48,180 nucleotides of DNA, from the NCBI GenBank assembly GCA_964473895.1, contig CAYYRE010000005.1, positions 1-48,180 of the forward strand. The letters are read 5' to 3'. Origin of the DNA: Sulfidibacterium sp964473895. GTDB taxonomy: Bacteria > Bacteroidota > Bacteroidia > Bacteroidales > F082. The stretch's first letter is position 1. Each line of letters opens with the position of its first letter. The translations under genes and the position numbers were made by a program. The notes under the pieces were generated by a model. The model did no database searches, was not told the DNA's origin, and worked only from the letters and a program-made list of their open reading frames with translations. Shown one piece after another: positions 6,958 through 15,483 of the stretch.

Positions 6958-9234
6958 TTATGAGGTTAAAATTTGATTACTTCTCCGTTTGGCAGCCACT
7001 GCCAGTTGCCCCAGCGCAATTCCCCCATCATTTGAAGGAACCTGTTGATGACTATACACTTCCAATCCTTTATGCAACAATATTTCTTCGGTTTTTGAAA
7101 GGATGATTCTGTTTTGAAAAGTACCTCCCGAAAGCACCACTTTACGCCTTCCGGTATGGAAGGCGAGTTTTTGAACCACCTCCACGATGACCTCTACCAC
7201 GGTTTGATGAAACTTACCAGCCATTTCAGATGGGGAGACTCCTTGTTCCTTATCTCTTAAAAGCGCCTCAAAAGCAGGCTGAAACGAAACCACATTCTCC
7301 TTTATCAGAAAAGGATACGAAGTTTCTACGGTTTCAAGAGCCACCGCCTCTAACCGCATGGGAGCCTCAGCATGGAAAGTGGTTTCGCTGCAAATATTCA
7401 ACAATACCGAAACCGCATCAAACAAACGACCGGCACTGCTGGTTTCAGGGCTATTTAACCTCTTTTCCAACATATTTAAAACACCTTCGAACCTTTCGGG
7501 CAAAAGGTAAGGAAACAGATTTTCCCTGTTTTTTTTCAGGTACTCTTTTCCAAAATAATGGTAAAGATACGACATTGCCATTCGCCAGGGCTGATGGGTC
7601 ACCGCATCCCCACCGGGTTGTAAAACATATTCAAAATGAAACGGTCTTTCAAAACTTTGCAAATCGCACAAAAGAAACTCGCCGCCCCATATTTTTCCAT
7701 CGGTACCAAGGCCTGTCCCATCAAAGCTCACCCCAATCACTTTTTCATCCAGCTGATGTTCGGCCATGCAGGAGGCCACGTGTGCATGATGGTGCTGTAC
7801 GGTTTCCACTGGCAAATTCAATGACCGGGCAAAACGTGTGGAAAAATAATCGGGGTGCAAATCTGCAACCACAAGTTCCGGACTAAAACGGAAAAGTTTT
7901 TTAAAATGCCCGTAAGCTTCTTCATAAAAGCCGAGGGTCTCCGGGTTTTTCAAATCACCAATGTATTGGCTCAAAAAAGCCTTCTCCCCTTTGCCTATCG
8001 CAAAGCAGTTCACCAATTCGGCACCGGCAGCAAAGATACCTTCGGTGGCAAGCCTCAAAAATATGGAAGTGGGAACATATCCGCGCGACCGGCGCAACAA
8101 CCGGGTTTTTTTTCCAACCACCATGGCTACCGAATCATCCACACGGTTATATATTACACGGTTATAGGTAAGTATGGCATCAGCCACCGAAGCAAACCGT
8201 TCCATGGCCATTTCATTGCCGGTTACCACCGGCTCCCCCGAGAAGTTTCCGCTGGTCATTACCAGTGCCGGGGTTTTCAACCGCTCAAAAAGTTGGTAAT
8301 GGAAAGGCATGTAAGGCAGCATAATACCCACCGTATGCAGGCCATTACTTACAGCAAAAGGGAGCGGTTTCTTTTTCCGCAGCAAAACAATAGGACGGCG
8401 CCAACTGAGTAAAAGTTCTTTTTCGGCAGAAGAAACAGAGACATATTCTTCTGCGGCCTCCATATTCCGGAACATCACCGCAAGCGGTTTTCCTTCCCGG
8501 TTTTTCCGCTGCCGCAACAATCTGACGGAGGCAGCATCCAAAGCATTACAAGCCAGGTGAAAACCGCCCAAACCTTTCATGGCTATGATCCGTCCGGCAT
8601 CCAGCATTTCGACCGTACGTTCAAGAATTTCCCCAAAAGCCGTAATCGTATTCTTTCCGGGCAAAACCAGGGTATAAACCGGCCCGCAATCATTGCATGC
8701 AACCGGTTGTGCATGAAAACGACGGTCCATTATATCGTTATATTCGGAACGGCATTTTTCACACATCAAAAATGGCTGCATGGTGGTTTGGTGCCTGTCG
8801 TAAGGAAGTGCTTTGATGATACTGAAACGCGGGCCGCAATGGGTACAATTGATAAACGGATATCCCAGCCGGTGTGGCTGCTTTTTCATGTCCCGCAGGC
8901 AATCTTCACAAACGGCAATATCAGGACTCACTTCGGTAACTTCCTCTGAATAAGAATTGCTGGGGACAATCTGAAATCCTGCCATCCCGCGAACCTCATC
9001 CCACTCAACATGAAGAGATGCCACATGGGCAGCTGCCGGAGCCGCATGTTTTATTTCATGAATAAATTGACGAATGGCTTTTTCATCACCCTCAGCCCAA
9101 ACCAGTACCCCTTTGTTGTTGTTTTCCACATGGCCTCGAATGGCATGACGCAGGGCCAGTTTGTACACAAACGGTCGAAACCCTACACCCTGTACAAGTC
9201 CATCAATTTCTATTTTACAAGCACTTTCTGACAT
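6958..9234 (-). CDS. hypF: Carbamoyltransferase HypF
   Basis: A 758-residue enzyme that converts carbamoyl phosphate and ATP to carbamoyl-adenylate and passes the carbamoyl group to HypE. Domains in order: acylphosphatase-like (~1-90, with GLVQGVGFRPFVYKLA), two zinc-finger motifs built from four CxxC pairs (CEDC, CTHC, CEKC, CNDC, ~110-190), a YrdC-like adenylate-forming domain (~200-390), and a Kae1-like carbamoyltransferase domain with the metal-binding HHHAH motif and a late SGGTFQN segment. The length is normal. This is the first gene of the minus-strand hyp set. Its probable promoter (box at 9286-9292) and a Rex-type operator lie in the shared spacer with hoxF, so cofactor assembly and enzyme synthesis are probably switched together. 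Confidence 0.97.
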   Translation of the reverse strand: MSESACKIEIDGLVQGVGFRPFVYKLALRHAIRGHVENNNKGVLVWAEGDEKAIRQFIHEIKHAAPAAAHVASLHVEWDEVRGMAGFQIVPSNSYSEEVTEVSPDIAVCEDCLRDMKKQPHRLGYPFINCTHCGPRFSIIKALPYDRHQTTMQPFLMCEKCRSEYNDIMDRRFHAQPVACNDCGPVYTLVLPGKNTITAFGEILERTVEMLDAGRIIAMKGLGGFHLACNALDAASVRLLRQRKNREGKPLAVMFRNMEAAEEYVSVSSAEKELLLSWRRPIVLLRKKKPLPFAVSNGLHTVGIMLPYMPFHYQLFERLKTPALVMTSGNFSGEPVVTGNEMAMERFASVADAILTYNRVIYNRVDDSVAMVVGKKTRLLRRSRGYVPTSIFLRLATEGIFAAGAELVNCFAIGKGEKAFLSQYIGDLKNPETLGFYEEAYGHFKKLFRFSPELVVADLHPDYFSTRFARSLNLPVETVQHHHAHVASCMAEHQLDEKVIGVSFDGTGLGTDGKIWGGEFLLCDLQSFERPFHFEYVLQPGGDAVTHQPWRMAMSYLYHYFGKEYLKKNRENLFPYLLPERFEGVLNMLEKRLNSPETSSAGRLFDAVSVLLNICSETTFHAEAPMRLEAVALETVETSYPFLIKENVVSFQPAFEALLRDKEQGVSPSEMAGKFHQTVVEVIVEVVQKLAFHTGRRKVVLSGGTFQNRIILSKTEEILLHKGLEVYSHQQVPSNDGGIALGQLAVAAKRRSNQILTS

Positions 9235-9270
9235 TGTGCGGCTAATTTATAAAGATTTTAAATTTCTTAG

Positions 9271-9288
9271 CTGTTAAGTATATCACAA
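9271..9288. promoter_or_regulatory. Rex-type operator 1 (hypF side)
   Basis: CTGTTAA (9271-9277), 4-bp spacer GTAT, ATCACAA (9282-9288). Against the known Rex consensus TTGTtAA/TTGTGAA-n4-TTCACAA this is 12 of 14 half-site positions. On the minus strand it reads TTGTGA..TTAACAG and overlaps the -7 box of hypF by three bases. On the plus strand it covers the -33 region of the hoxF promoter. The regulator assignment is inferred from the consensus and from the rex gene in this window. Confidence 0.7.
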
Positions 9289-9292
9289 AATA
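9286..9292 (-). promoter_or_regulatory. Probable -7 box of hypF promoter
   Basis: Read on the minus strand this is TATTTTG, a one-base-short form of the Bacteroidota TAnnTTTG element, 51 bp ahead of the hypF start. Its upstream (-33) zone falls in Rex-type operator 2. Confidence 0.45.
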
Positions 9293-9297
9293 GTTTT

Positions 9298-9305
9298 TAT
9301 CTTTG
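9298..9305 (+). promoter_or_regulatory. Probable -7 box of the hox operon promoter
   Basis: TATCTTTG matches the Bacteroidota -7 consensus TAnnTTTG exactly and lies 45 bp ahead of the hoxF ATG. It is directly followed by Rex-type operator 2, so bound Rex would cover the transcription start. Confidence 0.6.
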
Positions 9306-9323
9306 TTGTGAATATTTTAACAG
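9306..9323. promoter_or_regulatory. Rex-type operator 2 (hoxF side)
   Basis: TTGTGAA (9306-9312), 4-bp spacer TATT, TTAACAG (9317-9323). The first half-site is a perfect Rex half-site. The second matches the alternative TTAACAA form except for its last base. It starts at the base after the hoxF -7 box. Its half-sites mirror those of operator 1 about position 9297, with 35 bp between operator centres. Confidence 0.75.
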
Positions 9324-9350
9324 AACAAAAGTAATACAAATTCAACACCT

Positions 9351-11237
9351 ATGGCAGAAAAAACGGAAATCGATCAAATTTTAAAAAAATTTGATAACGA
9401 CAAAACCCGGCTGATGGATATCTTACTGGATATTCATTCTTTACAGGGTTTCATCAGCAAAGAGGACATGCTGTTCCTTTCCGGTAAACTGAACATCTCA
9501 CTGGCACAAGTGCAGGAAACGGCTTCCTTTTATCACTTTTTTGCCTTGCAAAAGCGAGGGAAATACAACATTTATCTCGACAACAGCATTACGGCTGTGA
9601 TGAAAGGAAGGCAAAAAGTAAAGGAAACATTGGAGGAATTGTGCGGCATCCCGTTCGGTACTGTTTCTTCCGATGGGCTCTTCGGGCTGTTTGACACTTC
9701 TTGTATCGGAATGAATGACCAGGAACCGGCAGCCATAATTAACGACAAAGTTTTTACCAACCTAACACCTTACCGCGTGCAGCAACTTATCAAGGGGATG
9801 CGTGATGGATTGCCCGTTGAGGAATTGATGTACGAAGACTACGGCAGCGGAAACAATGCCGATCCGGATATCCGTGCCATGGTGAACAACAACATCCGCA
9901 AAAAATCAATTATTCTTAAAAAAGATTATGAACCCTATCAACTGTTGAAGTCGGGATTAAACGGCTTGTCCCCTGAAAAGGTAATAGAAATCATTGAAGC
10001 TTCCAATTTAAGGGGACGGGGCGGGGCCGGTTTTCCCACAGGGCTAAAGTGGCGTTTTGGTCGCCGGACCGAAGGAAAACACCGTATCATAATTTGTAAT
10101 GCCGACGAAGGAGAACCCGGAACATTTAAAGACCGCGTCATGCTTACGGAGTATCCCGAACTGGTATTTGAAGGGATGGTCATGGCGGCTTATGCTACAG
10201 GTGCCGACATTGGATTGCTGTACCTGCGGTATGAATACAAATACCTGTTGCGTTTTCTCAACAGAAAGCTGGAAGAGATGAGGCAACAACATTTACTGGG
10301 CAACGATATTGCAGGACTGGAAGGTTTTCATTTTGATATTCGTATCCAGCTGGGGGCAGGGGCCTATGTTTGCGGAGAAGAATCGGCCCTCATCGAGTCG
10401 CTCGAAGGAAAACGGGGCGAACCCCGTGACAAACCACCCTTTCCGGTGGAAAAAGGCTATCTTGGCTATCCAACCATTGTAAACAATGTAGAAACCTTAG
10501 CCACAGCCGTAAAAATCTTATTTCACGGAGCAGAATGGTACAGCGGTTTCGGGACAAAAGACTCGCTCGGCACCAAGTTATTAAGCATTTCGGGCGATTG
10601 CCGTTATCCCGGCATTTATGAAGTGGAATGGGGTACCAGTATACGAGAGATACTGGCCATGAGCGGTGCTGAAGATGTCCAGGCCATTCAGGTGGGCGGT
10701 CCTTCCGGTATGATCATTGGGCTGAAAGATGCCGGCAACATGAGCAACAGCGAGCTCATGAAATGGTATAAACCCTCCGGAATGATGATTGCCGAGAAAT
10801 TTTTTGACCGCCGGTTAAGTTATTCGGACCTGCCTACGGGAGGATCCATTATCATTTTTAACAACAGCCGTGATCTGTTGGGTGAAGTGGTGATGAATTT
10901 CATGGACTTTTTTATAGAAGAATCTTGCGGTTCTTGCTCTACCTGCCGCAACATGCCCGTTGTTATGAAAAACAAATTACAAAAAATATTGGACGGACAT
11001 GGTGTGAGCCAGGATATTTTCGACCTGTTAAACTGGGGAAAGGTACTCAAAGCCAGCCGGTGCGGTCTGGGACAAACAGCCGGCAACCCCATTTTATCCT
11101 CCATTTTTCATTTCCGCCATCTTTACGAACAGCGGATCCAAAGCCTTACTCAGTTCGACAGCGGGTTTAGTCTTGAAAAAGCAACGGAAGAAACCAGAAA
11201 ATACGTGCACAGAAAACCGGTATTTCATCATTTTTAA
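9351..11237 (+). CDS. hoxF: NAD-linked [NiFe] hydrogenase diaphorase subunit HoxF
   Basis: A 628-residue flavoprotein with a NuoE-like N-terminal domain (~1-150) fused to a NuoF-like domain. The NuoF part holds the NADH/FMN site (GRGGAGFPTGLKWRF, then CNADEGEPGTFKDR, and GAGAYVCGEESALIESLEG). A [4Fe-4S] cluster site has C526, C529 and C532 in ESCGSCSTC, with C571. In the NuoE-like part only C118 of the four [2Fe-2S] cysteines remains: the first pair is replaced in YNIYLDNSITAVMKG and the last in CIGMND. That domain probably carries no cluster, as I recall for the soluble hydrogenases of Cupriavidus and Hydrogenophilus. It exchanges electrons between NAD(H) and the HoxU cluster chain. It is the first gene of an eight-gene operon with 10-15 bp gaps. 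Confidence 0.93.
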   Translation: MAEKTEIDQILKKFDNDKTRLMDILLDIHSLQGFISKEDMLFLSGKLNISLAQVQETASFYHFFALQKRGKYNIYLDNSITAVMKGRQKVKETLEELCGIPFGTVSSDGLFGLFDTSCIGMNDQEPAAIINDKVFTNLTPYRVQQLIKGMRDGLPVEELMYEDYGSGNNADPDIRAMVNNNIRKKSIILKKDYEPYQLLKSGLNGLSPEKVIEIIEASNLRGRGGAGFPTGLKWRFGRRTEGKHRIIICNADEGEPGTFKDRVMLTEYPELVFEGMVMAAYATGADIGLLYLRYEYKYLLRFLNRKLEEMRQQHLLGNDIAGLEGFHFDIRIQLGAGAYVCGEESALIESLEGKRGEPRDKPPFPVEKGYLGYPTIVNNVETLATAVKILFHGAEWYSGFGTKDSLGTKLLSISGDCRYPGIYEVEWGTSIREILAMSGAEDVQAIQVGGPSGMIIGLKDAGNMSNSELMKWYKPSGMMIAEKFFDRRLSYSDLPTGGSIIIFNNSRDLLGEVVMNFMDFFIEESCGSCSTCRNMPVVMKNKLQKILDGHGVSQDIFDLLNWGKVLKASRCGLGQTAGNPILSSIFHFRHLYEQRIQSLTQFDSGFSLEKATEETRKYVHRKPVFHHF

Positions 11238-11248
11238 ATCAAAAGAAC

Positions 11249-11959
11249 ATGGAAAACAGTGAAAATAAAATCAAACTTTCGATAGATGGCCGCACCATCA
11301 TGGCCCGGAAAGGGAGTACGATTGTCGAAGCAGCAAGGGAAAACGGCCTTTATATTCCCACACTTTGTCATTTTGAAGGGACCGAACCCAAAGCGGCCTG
11401 CCGGATTTGCACGGTGAAAATAAACAACCGTTTTATGACCTCTTGTACCACCCCCGTTTCCGAAGGAATGGAAATTGAAAACAACACACCGGAAATCAAT
11501 GACCTGCGTAAAAGCATTGTGGAGTTATTGTTTGTGAGCGGAAACCATTTTTGTCCGGCTTGTGAAAAAAGCGGCAATTGCGAACTGCAGGCGCTGGCTT
11601 ACCGTTTCAAAATGTTGGTACCCCGTTTCCCTTACAATTTCCCCAGGAAAGAAGTGGATGCCTCATCGCCGAAGATCGTCAAAGAACAAAACCGGTGTAT
11701 TGCCTGCAAGCGATGCATCAAAACCATTCGCGATGAACAGGGCCGCCATTATTTTGCTTATAAAAACCGTGGTCAGCATTTGGAAGTCATCCTCGACCCC
11801 GTTCTCGGCGCCACCATGCCGGATGAGCTGGCCCGAAAGGCAATGGAAAATTGCCCCGTAGGTTCGATCCTGTACAAAGAAAAAGGGTTTGACCAACCCA
11901 TTGGCACACGAAAATACGACAAGCAACCCATTGGAAGTGAATTTGAGCAACAATCTTAA
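11249..11959 (+). CDS. hoxU: NAD-linked [NiFe] hydrogenase diaphorase subunit HoxU
   Basis: A 236-residue electron-transfer subunit related to the N-terminus of NuoG. Cluster ligands in order: [2Fe-2S] at C40, C51, C54 and C66; a His-Cys [4Fe-4S] at H100, C102, C105 and C111 (GNHFCPACEKSGNC); and a further [4Fe-4S] at C150, C153, C156 and C202. It wires the FMN in HoxF to the small subunit HoxY. The length is that of HoxU proteins and not of full NuoG. It lies 11 bp after hoxF and 10 bp before the hoxY start. Confidence 0.94.
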   Translation: MENSENKIKLSIDGRTIMARKGSTIVEAARENGLYIPTLCHFEGTEPKAACRICTVKINNRFMTSCTTPVSEGMEIENNTPEINDLRKSIVELLFVSGNHFCPACEKSGNCELQALAYRFKMLVPRFPYNFPRKEVDASSPKIVKEQNRCIACKRCIKTIRDEQGRHYFAYKNRGQHLEVILDPVLGATMPDELARKAMENCPVGSILYKEKGFDQPIGTRKYDKQPIGSEFEQQS

Positions 11960-11969
11960 AAAAAGCATC

Positions 11970-12518
11970 ATGAGCAAAAAAATCATAGCAACGACCTCTC
12001 TGGCAGGCTGTTTTGGATGCCACATGTCGATTCTTGACATCGACGAACGCATCCTTGACCTGATTGAGCTGGTGGAGTTCAACAAATCACCCATTGATGA
12101 TATTAAAAAATTCACCAAGCAGGTGGACATCGGCATCATCGAAGGAGGATGCTGTAACAGTGAAAACGTAGAAATTCTGAAGTACTTCAGGGAAAACTGT
12201 AAAATACTGGTTTCGCTGGGCGAATGCGCCATCATGGGAGGACTTCCCGCCATGCGCAACGGAATTCCCGTGGAAGAATGTCTCAGGGAAGCTTACCTCG
12301 ATGGGCCAACCGTTCAAGAAAACCACGAACAAATTATTCCTGACGATGAAGAACTTCCTTTATTACTCGACAAAGTCTATCCTTGTCACGAAGTGGTAAA
12401 AGTAGATTATTTCCTTCCGGGATGTCCCCCCCGTGCCGACTTGATATGGAATGCACTTTACGCACTGATTACGGAAAACCCCATGGAATTACCTTACGAA
12501 GTTGTCAAATTTGATTAA
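11970..12518 (+). CDS. hoxY: NAD-linked [NiFe] hydrogenase small subunit HoxY
   Basis: A 182-residue small subunit carrying the [4Fe-4S] cluster proximal to the NiFe site. The four expected ligands are visible: C14 and C17 (AGCFGCHMS), C86 (GECAIMGG) and C152 (PGCPP). There is no twin-arginine signal and no C-terminal membrane anchor, so it is a cytoplasmic enzyme. I used the ATG at 11970; the open frame continues 27 codons upstream, but that segment overlaps the end of hoxU in another frame. Confidence 0.95.
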   Translation: MSKKIIATTSLAGCFGCHMSILDIDERILDLIELVEFNKSPIDDIKKFTKQVDIGIIEGGCCNSENVEILKYFRENCKILVSLGECAIMGGLPAMRNGIPVEECLREAYLDGPTVQENHEQIIPDDEELPLLLDKVYPCHEVVKVDYFLPGCPPRADLIWNALYALITENPMELPYEVVKFD

Positions 12519-12533
12519 AAAAACAGAAACGCT

Positions 12534-13988
12534 ATGACAAAAAAAATCACCATAGAACCTGTCACAAGAGTGGAAGGTCACGGAAAAGTAACCATTCAGT
12601 TAAATGACCGTCACGAGGTGGTAGACACACGGCTGCACATTGTTGAATTCCGCGGGTTTGAACGATTTGTTCAGGGCAGGCCTTACTGGGAAGCCCCGGT
12701 GCTGGTACAGCGCCTTTGTGGCATTTGCCCCGTAAGTCATCATATTGCAGCCGCCAAGGCACTGGATGTCATTGTAGGCGCAGGGAATGGCGATGGACTG
12801 ACAGCAGTGGGAGAAAAAATGCGACGTCTCATGCACTACGGACAATTCTTCCAGTCACATGTCTTGCATTTTTTCCATTTGAGTTCTCCCGATTTCCTGT
12901 TCGGTATCGATGGAGACCCTGCCATGAGAAATATCATTGGCATTGCCATGACCAACAAAGAGCTGGCAGTACAGGGAGTCATGATGCGAAAATTCGGGCA
13001 GGAAGTTATCAAAGCAACCGCAGGAAAAAAAATACACGGCACAGGAGCCATACCCGGCGGTATCAACAAGAACCTGAGCCTGGCCGAACGGGACGCCCTT
13101 TTGCATGGCCCCGACCCGATGAATGCCGATAAAATGGTGGAATGGTCACTGTCGGCACTTGAATTTTTCAAAGCATACCACAAACAGAACCGGACAAAAG
13201 TAGATGAATTTGCACGGTTTCCTTCCAATCATTTAAGTCTGGTCAGAAAAGATGGCGCACTGGACATTTACCATGGTGTTTTACGTGCCGTTGATCCCGA
13301 CGGGAAACGCATTTTAAACGATGTGGATTACCACGAGTATTACAATTACATTGAAGAAGAGGTGCGCAGCTGGAGTTACATGAAATTTCCCTATCTTAAA
13401 CATTTGGGGAAAGAAAAAGGTTGGTACCGGGTGGGGCCGTTGGCCCGTCTGAACACATGCGATTTCATCCCGACCCCACTGGCCCAAAAAGAGTTTGAAA
13501 AATTCAAAGCTTATACCCATGGCAAGCCCAACAACATGAGCCTCCATTACCATTGGGCCCGTTTGATCGAAATACTCCATGCAGCGGAAGTAATCCGTGA
13601 TTTGCTCAAAGATCCCGACCTTCAAAAAGACAACCTCGTGGTGAAAGGCAACAAACACTACGAAGGGGTCGGCGTCATAGAGGCACCCCGGGGAACACTT
13701 TTCCACCATTACAAAATTGATGAAAACGACCTGATCACCATGGCCAACCTCATTGTTTCGACCACCAACAACAACGAACCCATGAACCGCTCGGTAGCCA
13801 GTACGGCACGTGCTTTTATGAATGGTAAAGAAACCATTACCGAGCCCATGATGAATGCCGTGGAAGTCGCCATCAGGGCATACGATCCCTGTTTGAGTTG
13901 TGCCACCCACGCATTGGGACAGATGCCACTGGAAATGACTTTGGTGGGCCCGGATGGCCATATCCTTGACCACAAAATGAAAGACTAA
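12534..13988 (+). CDS. hoxH: NAD-linked [NiFe] hydrogenase large subunit HoxH
   Basis: A 484-residue catalytic subunit for reversible H2 oxidation. The active-site Ni and Fe ligands are present as RLCGICPVSHH (C62, C65) and DPCLSCATH (C453, C456). The precursor ends 25 residues after H459, and HoxW-type endopeptidase cleavage after that histidine would release the tail once nickel is inserted. The motif and the diaphorase partners indicate group 3d (NAD-reducing, bidirectional) and not a membrane or F420 type. It lies 15 bp after hoxY and 11 bp before the maturation protease gene. In an anaerobe it could either dispose of excess NADH as H2 or take up H2. Confidence 0.97.
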   Translation: MTKKITIEPVTRVEGHGKVTIQLNDRHEVVDTRLHIVEFRGFERFVQGRPYWEAPVLVQRLCGICPVSHHIAAAKALDVIVGAGNGDGLTAVGEKMRRLMHYGQFFQSHVLHFFHLSSPDFLFGIDGDPAMRNIIGIAMTNKELAVQGVMMRKFGQEVIKATAGKKIHGTGAIPGGINKNLSLAERDALLHGPDPMNADKMVEWSLSALEFFKAYHKQNRTKVDEFARFPSNHLSLVRKDGALDIYHGVLRAVDPDGKRILNDVDYHEYYNYIEEEVRSWSYMKFPYLKHLGKEKGWYRVGPLARLNTCDFIPTPLAQKEFEKFKAYTHGKPNNMSLHYHWARLIEILHAAEVIRDLLKDPDLQKDNLVVKGNKHYEGVGVIEAPRGTLFHHYKIDENDLITMANLIVSTTNNNEPMNRSVASTARAFMNGKETITEPMMNAVEVAIRAYDPCLSCATHALGQMPLEMTLVGPDGHILDHKMKD

Positions 13989-13999
13989 ATTTTGCCACC

Positions 14000-14464
14000 A
14001 TGGAAAAAATCTTGATTTACGGCTACGGAAATCCGGGAAGGCAGGACGATGGCCTCGGCATTCTTTGTGCGGAAAAGATTAAACAATGGGCAAAAAACCA
14101 CTTTCCCCAACGCATTGATGTGGACATGAATTATCAGTTGAACATTGAAGATGCCGAAAAAATATCACATTACGATACCGTTATTTTTGCCGATGCATCG
14201 TGTGAGCAGATCAAACACTACCACTTTGCCCCGCTGAAACCTTCCAAGGCACAACTGGAGTTTACCATGCATGCCGTTTCGCCGGCCTATGTCCTCCATT
14301 TGTGCCGGACACTTTTCGGAAAACTTCCCGAAACACACCTGTTGCACATCCGGGGATACGCATGGGGCATGAAAGAGCAAATTACCGACAAAGCAGCACA
14401 AAACCTCCGGGAAAGTTGCAAAATCCTTACCCGGTTCATTACAAACAAATTATCAGAAAATTAA
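14000..14464 (+). CDS. hoxW: Hydrogenase large-subunit maturation endopeptidase (HoxW-like)
   Basis: A 154-residue HybD/HyaD-family protease that removes the C-terminal extension of HoxH after nickel insertion. The N-terminal GYGNPGRQDDGLG motif, the central FADAS and the TMHAVSP histidine supply the conserved acidic and His residues that sense nickel in this family. It sits directly after hoxH, as expected for a dedicated protease. The specificity call (HoxW) rests on this context. Confidence 0.9.
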   Translation: MEKILIYGYGNPGRQDDGLGILCAEKIKQWAKNHFPQRIDVDMNYQLNIEDAEKISHYDTVIFADASCEQIKHYHFAPLKPSKAQLEFTMHAVSPAYVLHLCRTLFGKLPETHLLHIRGYAWGMKEQITDKAAQNLRESCKILTRFITNKLSEN

Positions 14465-14474
14465 ATACAAGACC

Positions 14475-15473
14475 ATGGACACATCCACCACCTATATGGG
14501 GTTAAAACTCAAAAACCCTGTGATTATCAGCAGTTCCCGGCTTACCGGAAACCTCGAAACCATCAGGCAATGTATCGGTTATGGTGCCGGAGCCATTGTC
14601 CTCAAATCCATCTTTGAAGAGCAAATGCACCTTCGTGTGGAGGCAAAAATCAAGCAAAGCAAAGAAAACGAAATGTACTACTGGTATGCAGAGGCACGAG
14701 AGAAAATACTAAACCTTTCCAAGGAAGCCATTCTGGACCATTATTTACAATTTGTAAAAGCTGCAAAAAGCATAGATGCTTCCGTACCCATCCTGTCGAG
14801 TATCCATTGCAAAAGTGCCGACAGCTGGACACAATATGCCCGCCAAATTGAGCAGGCAGGCGCCGATGCACTGGAACTGAATATCTCAATTTTTCCATTC
14901 AACAAAAACATGGACAGCCTCGAAATTGAAGACCTCTATGTGGAGATACTGAAAAAGGTAAAGAAGGAAGTAGACATCCCCGTTTCCATTAAATTGGGGC
15001 CTTTTTTTACCAACATTTGCACCATTACGAGCCGCCTGGTGCAGGCCGGTGCCGACGGACTGGTCCTTTTCAACCGTTATTTCCGGCCCGACATCGACAT
15101 CGATACACTGAAAGTGGTCAGCCGCGAACATTTTTCTTCTCCGGAGGAAATGAGCCTTTCATTGCGTTGGATCGCATTGCTCAGCGGGCACAAAATACCT
15201 TGCGACCTGGTCGCTTCCACAGGAATACATTACGACACGGCACTGATCAAACAACTTCTGGTAGGTGCCAGGGCCGCAGAAATCTGCTCCACGCTTTTCC
15301 TTAACGGCATCCCCTACATTGCTAAAATTATCGAAGGTTTGGAAAATTGGATGAAAAAACATAACTTTGAAAAGTTGGATGATTTTCGCGGAAAGTCGCT
15401 GGATGAGCAGACAACGGATGCACGTTTTGAGCGTATCCAATACATGAAAAGAGACTTTGAAGAAATCTTTTAA
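14475..15473 (+). CDS. Dihydroorotate-dehydrogenase-like flavoprotein in hydrogenase operon
   Basis: A 332-residue TIM-barrel protein resembling class 1 dihydroorotate dehydrogenases. The N-terminal LKNPVIISSS, a lysine at K44 (IVLKS), ALELNIS (134-138) and SIKLGP with K173 correspond to FMN- and substrate-site segments of that family. At the catalytic-base position, class 1A enzymes read N-x-S-C-P-N, but here the sequence is N136-I-S-I-F-P, so the base cysteine or serine appears replaced by Ile139. It is therefore unlikely to be the pyrimidine enzyme. The gene lies between hoxW and hypA with 10-bp gaps on both sides, so it is made with the hydrogenase. Possible roles are an extra flavin electron outlet, an assembly factor or an enzyme using reduced hydrogenase. 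None is demonstrated. Confidence 0.8.
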   Translation: MDTSTTYMGLKLKNPVIISSSRLTGNLETIRQCIGYGAGAIVLKSIFEEQMHLRVEAKIKQSKENEMYYWYAEAREKILNLSKEAILDHYLQFVKAAKSIDASVPILSSIHCKSADSWTQYARQIEQAGADALELNISIFPFNKNMDSLEIEDLYVEILKKVKKEVDIPVSIKLGPFFTNICTITSRLVQAGADGLVLFNRYFRPDIDIDTLKVVSREHFSSPEEMSLSLRWIALLSGHKIPCDLVASTGIHYDTALIKQLLVGARAAEICSTLFLNGIPYIAKIIEGLENWMKKHNFEKLDDFRGKSLDEQTTDARFERIQYMKRDFEEIF

Positions 15474-15483
15474 CACGGTAACC

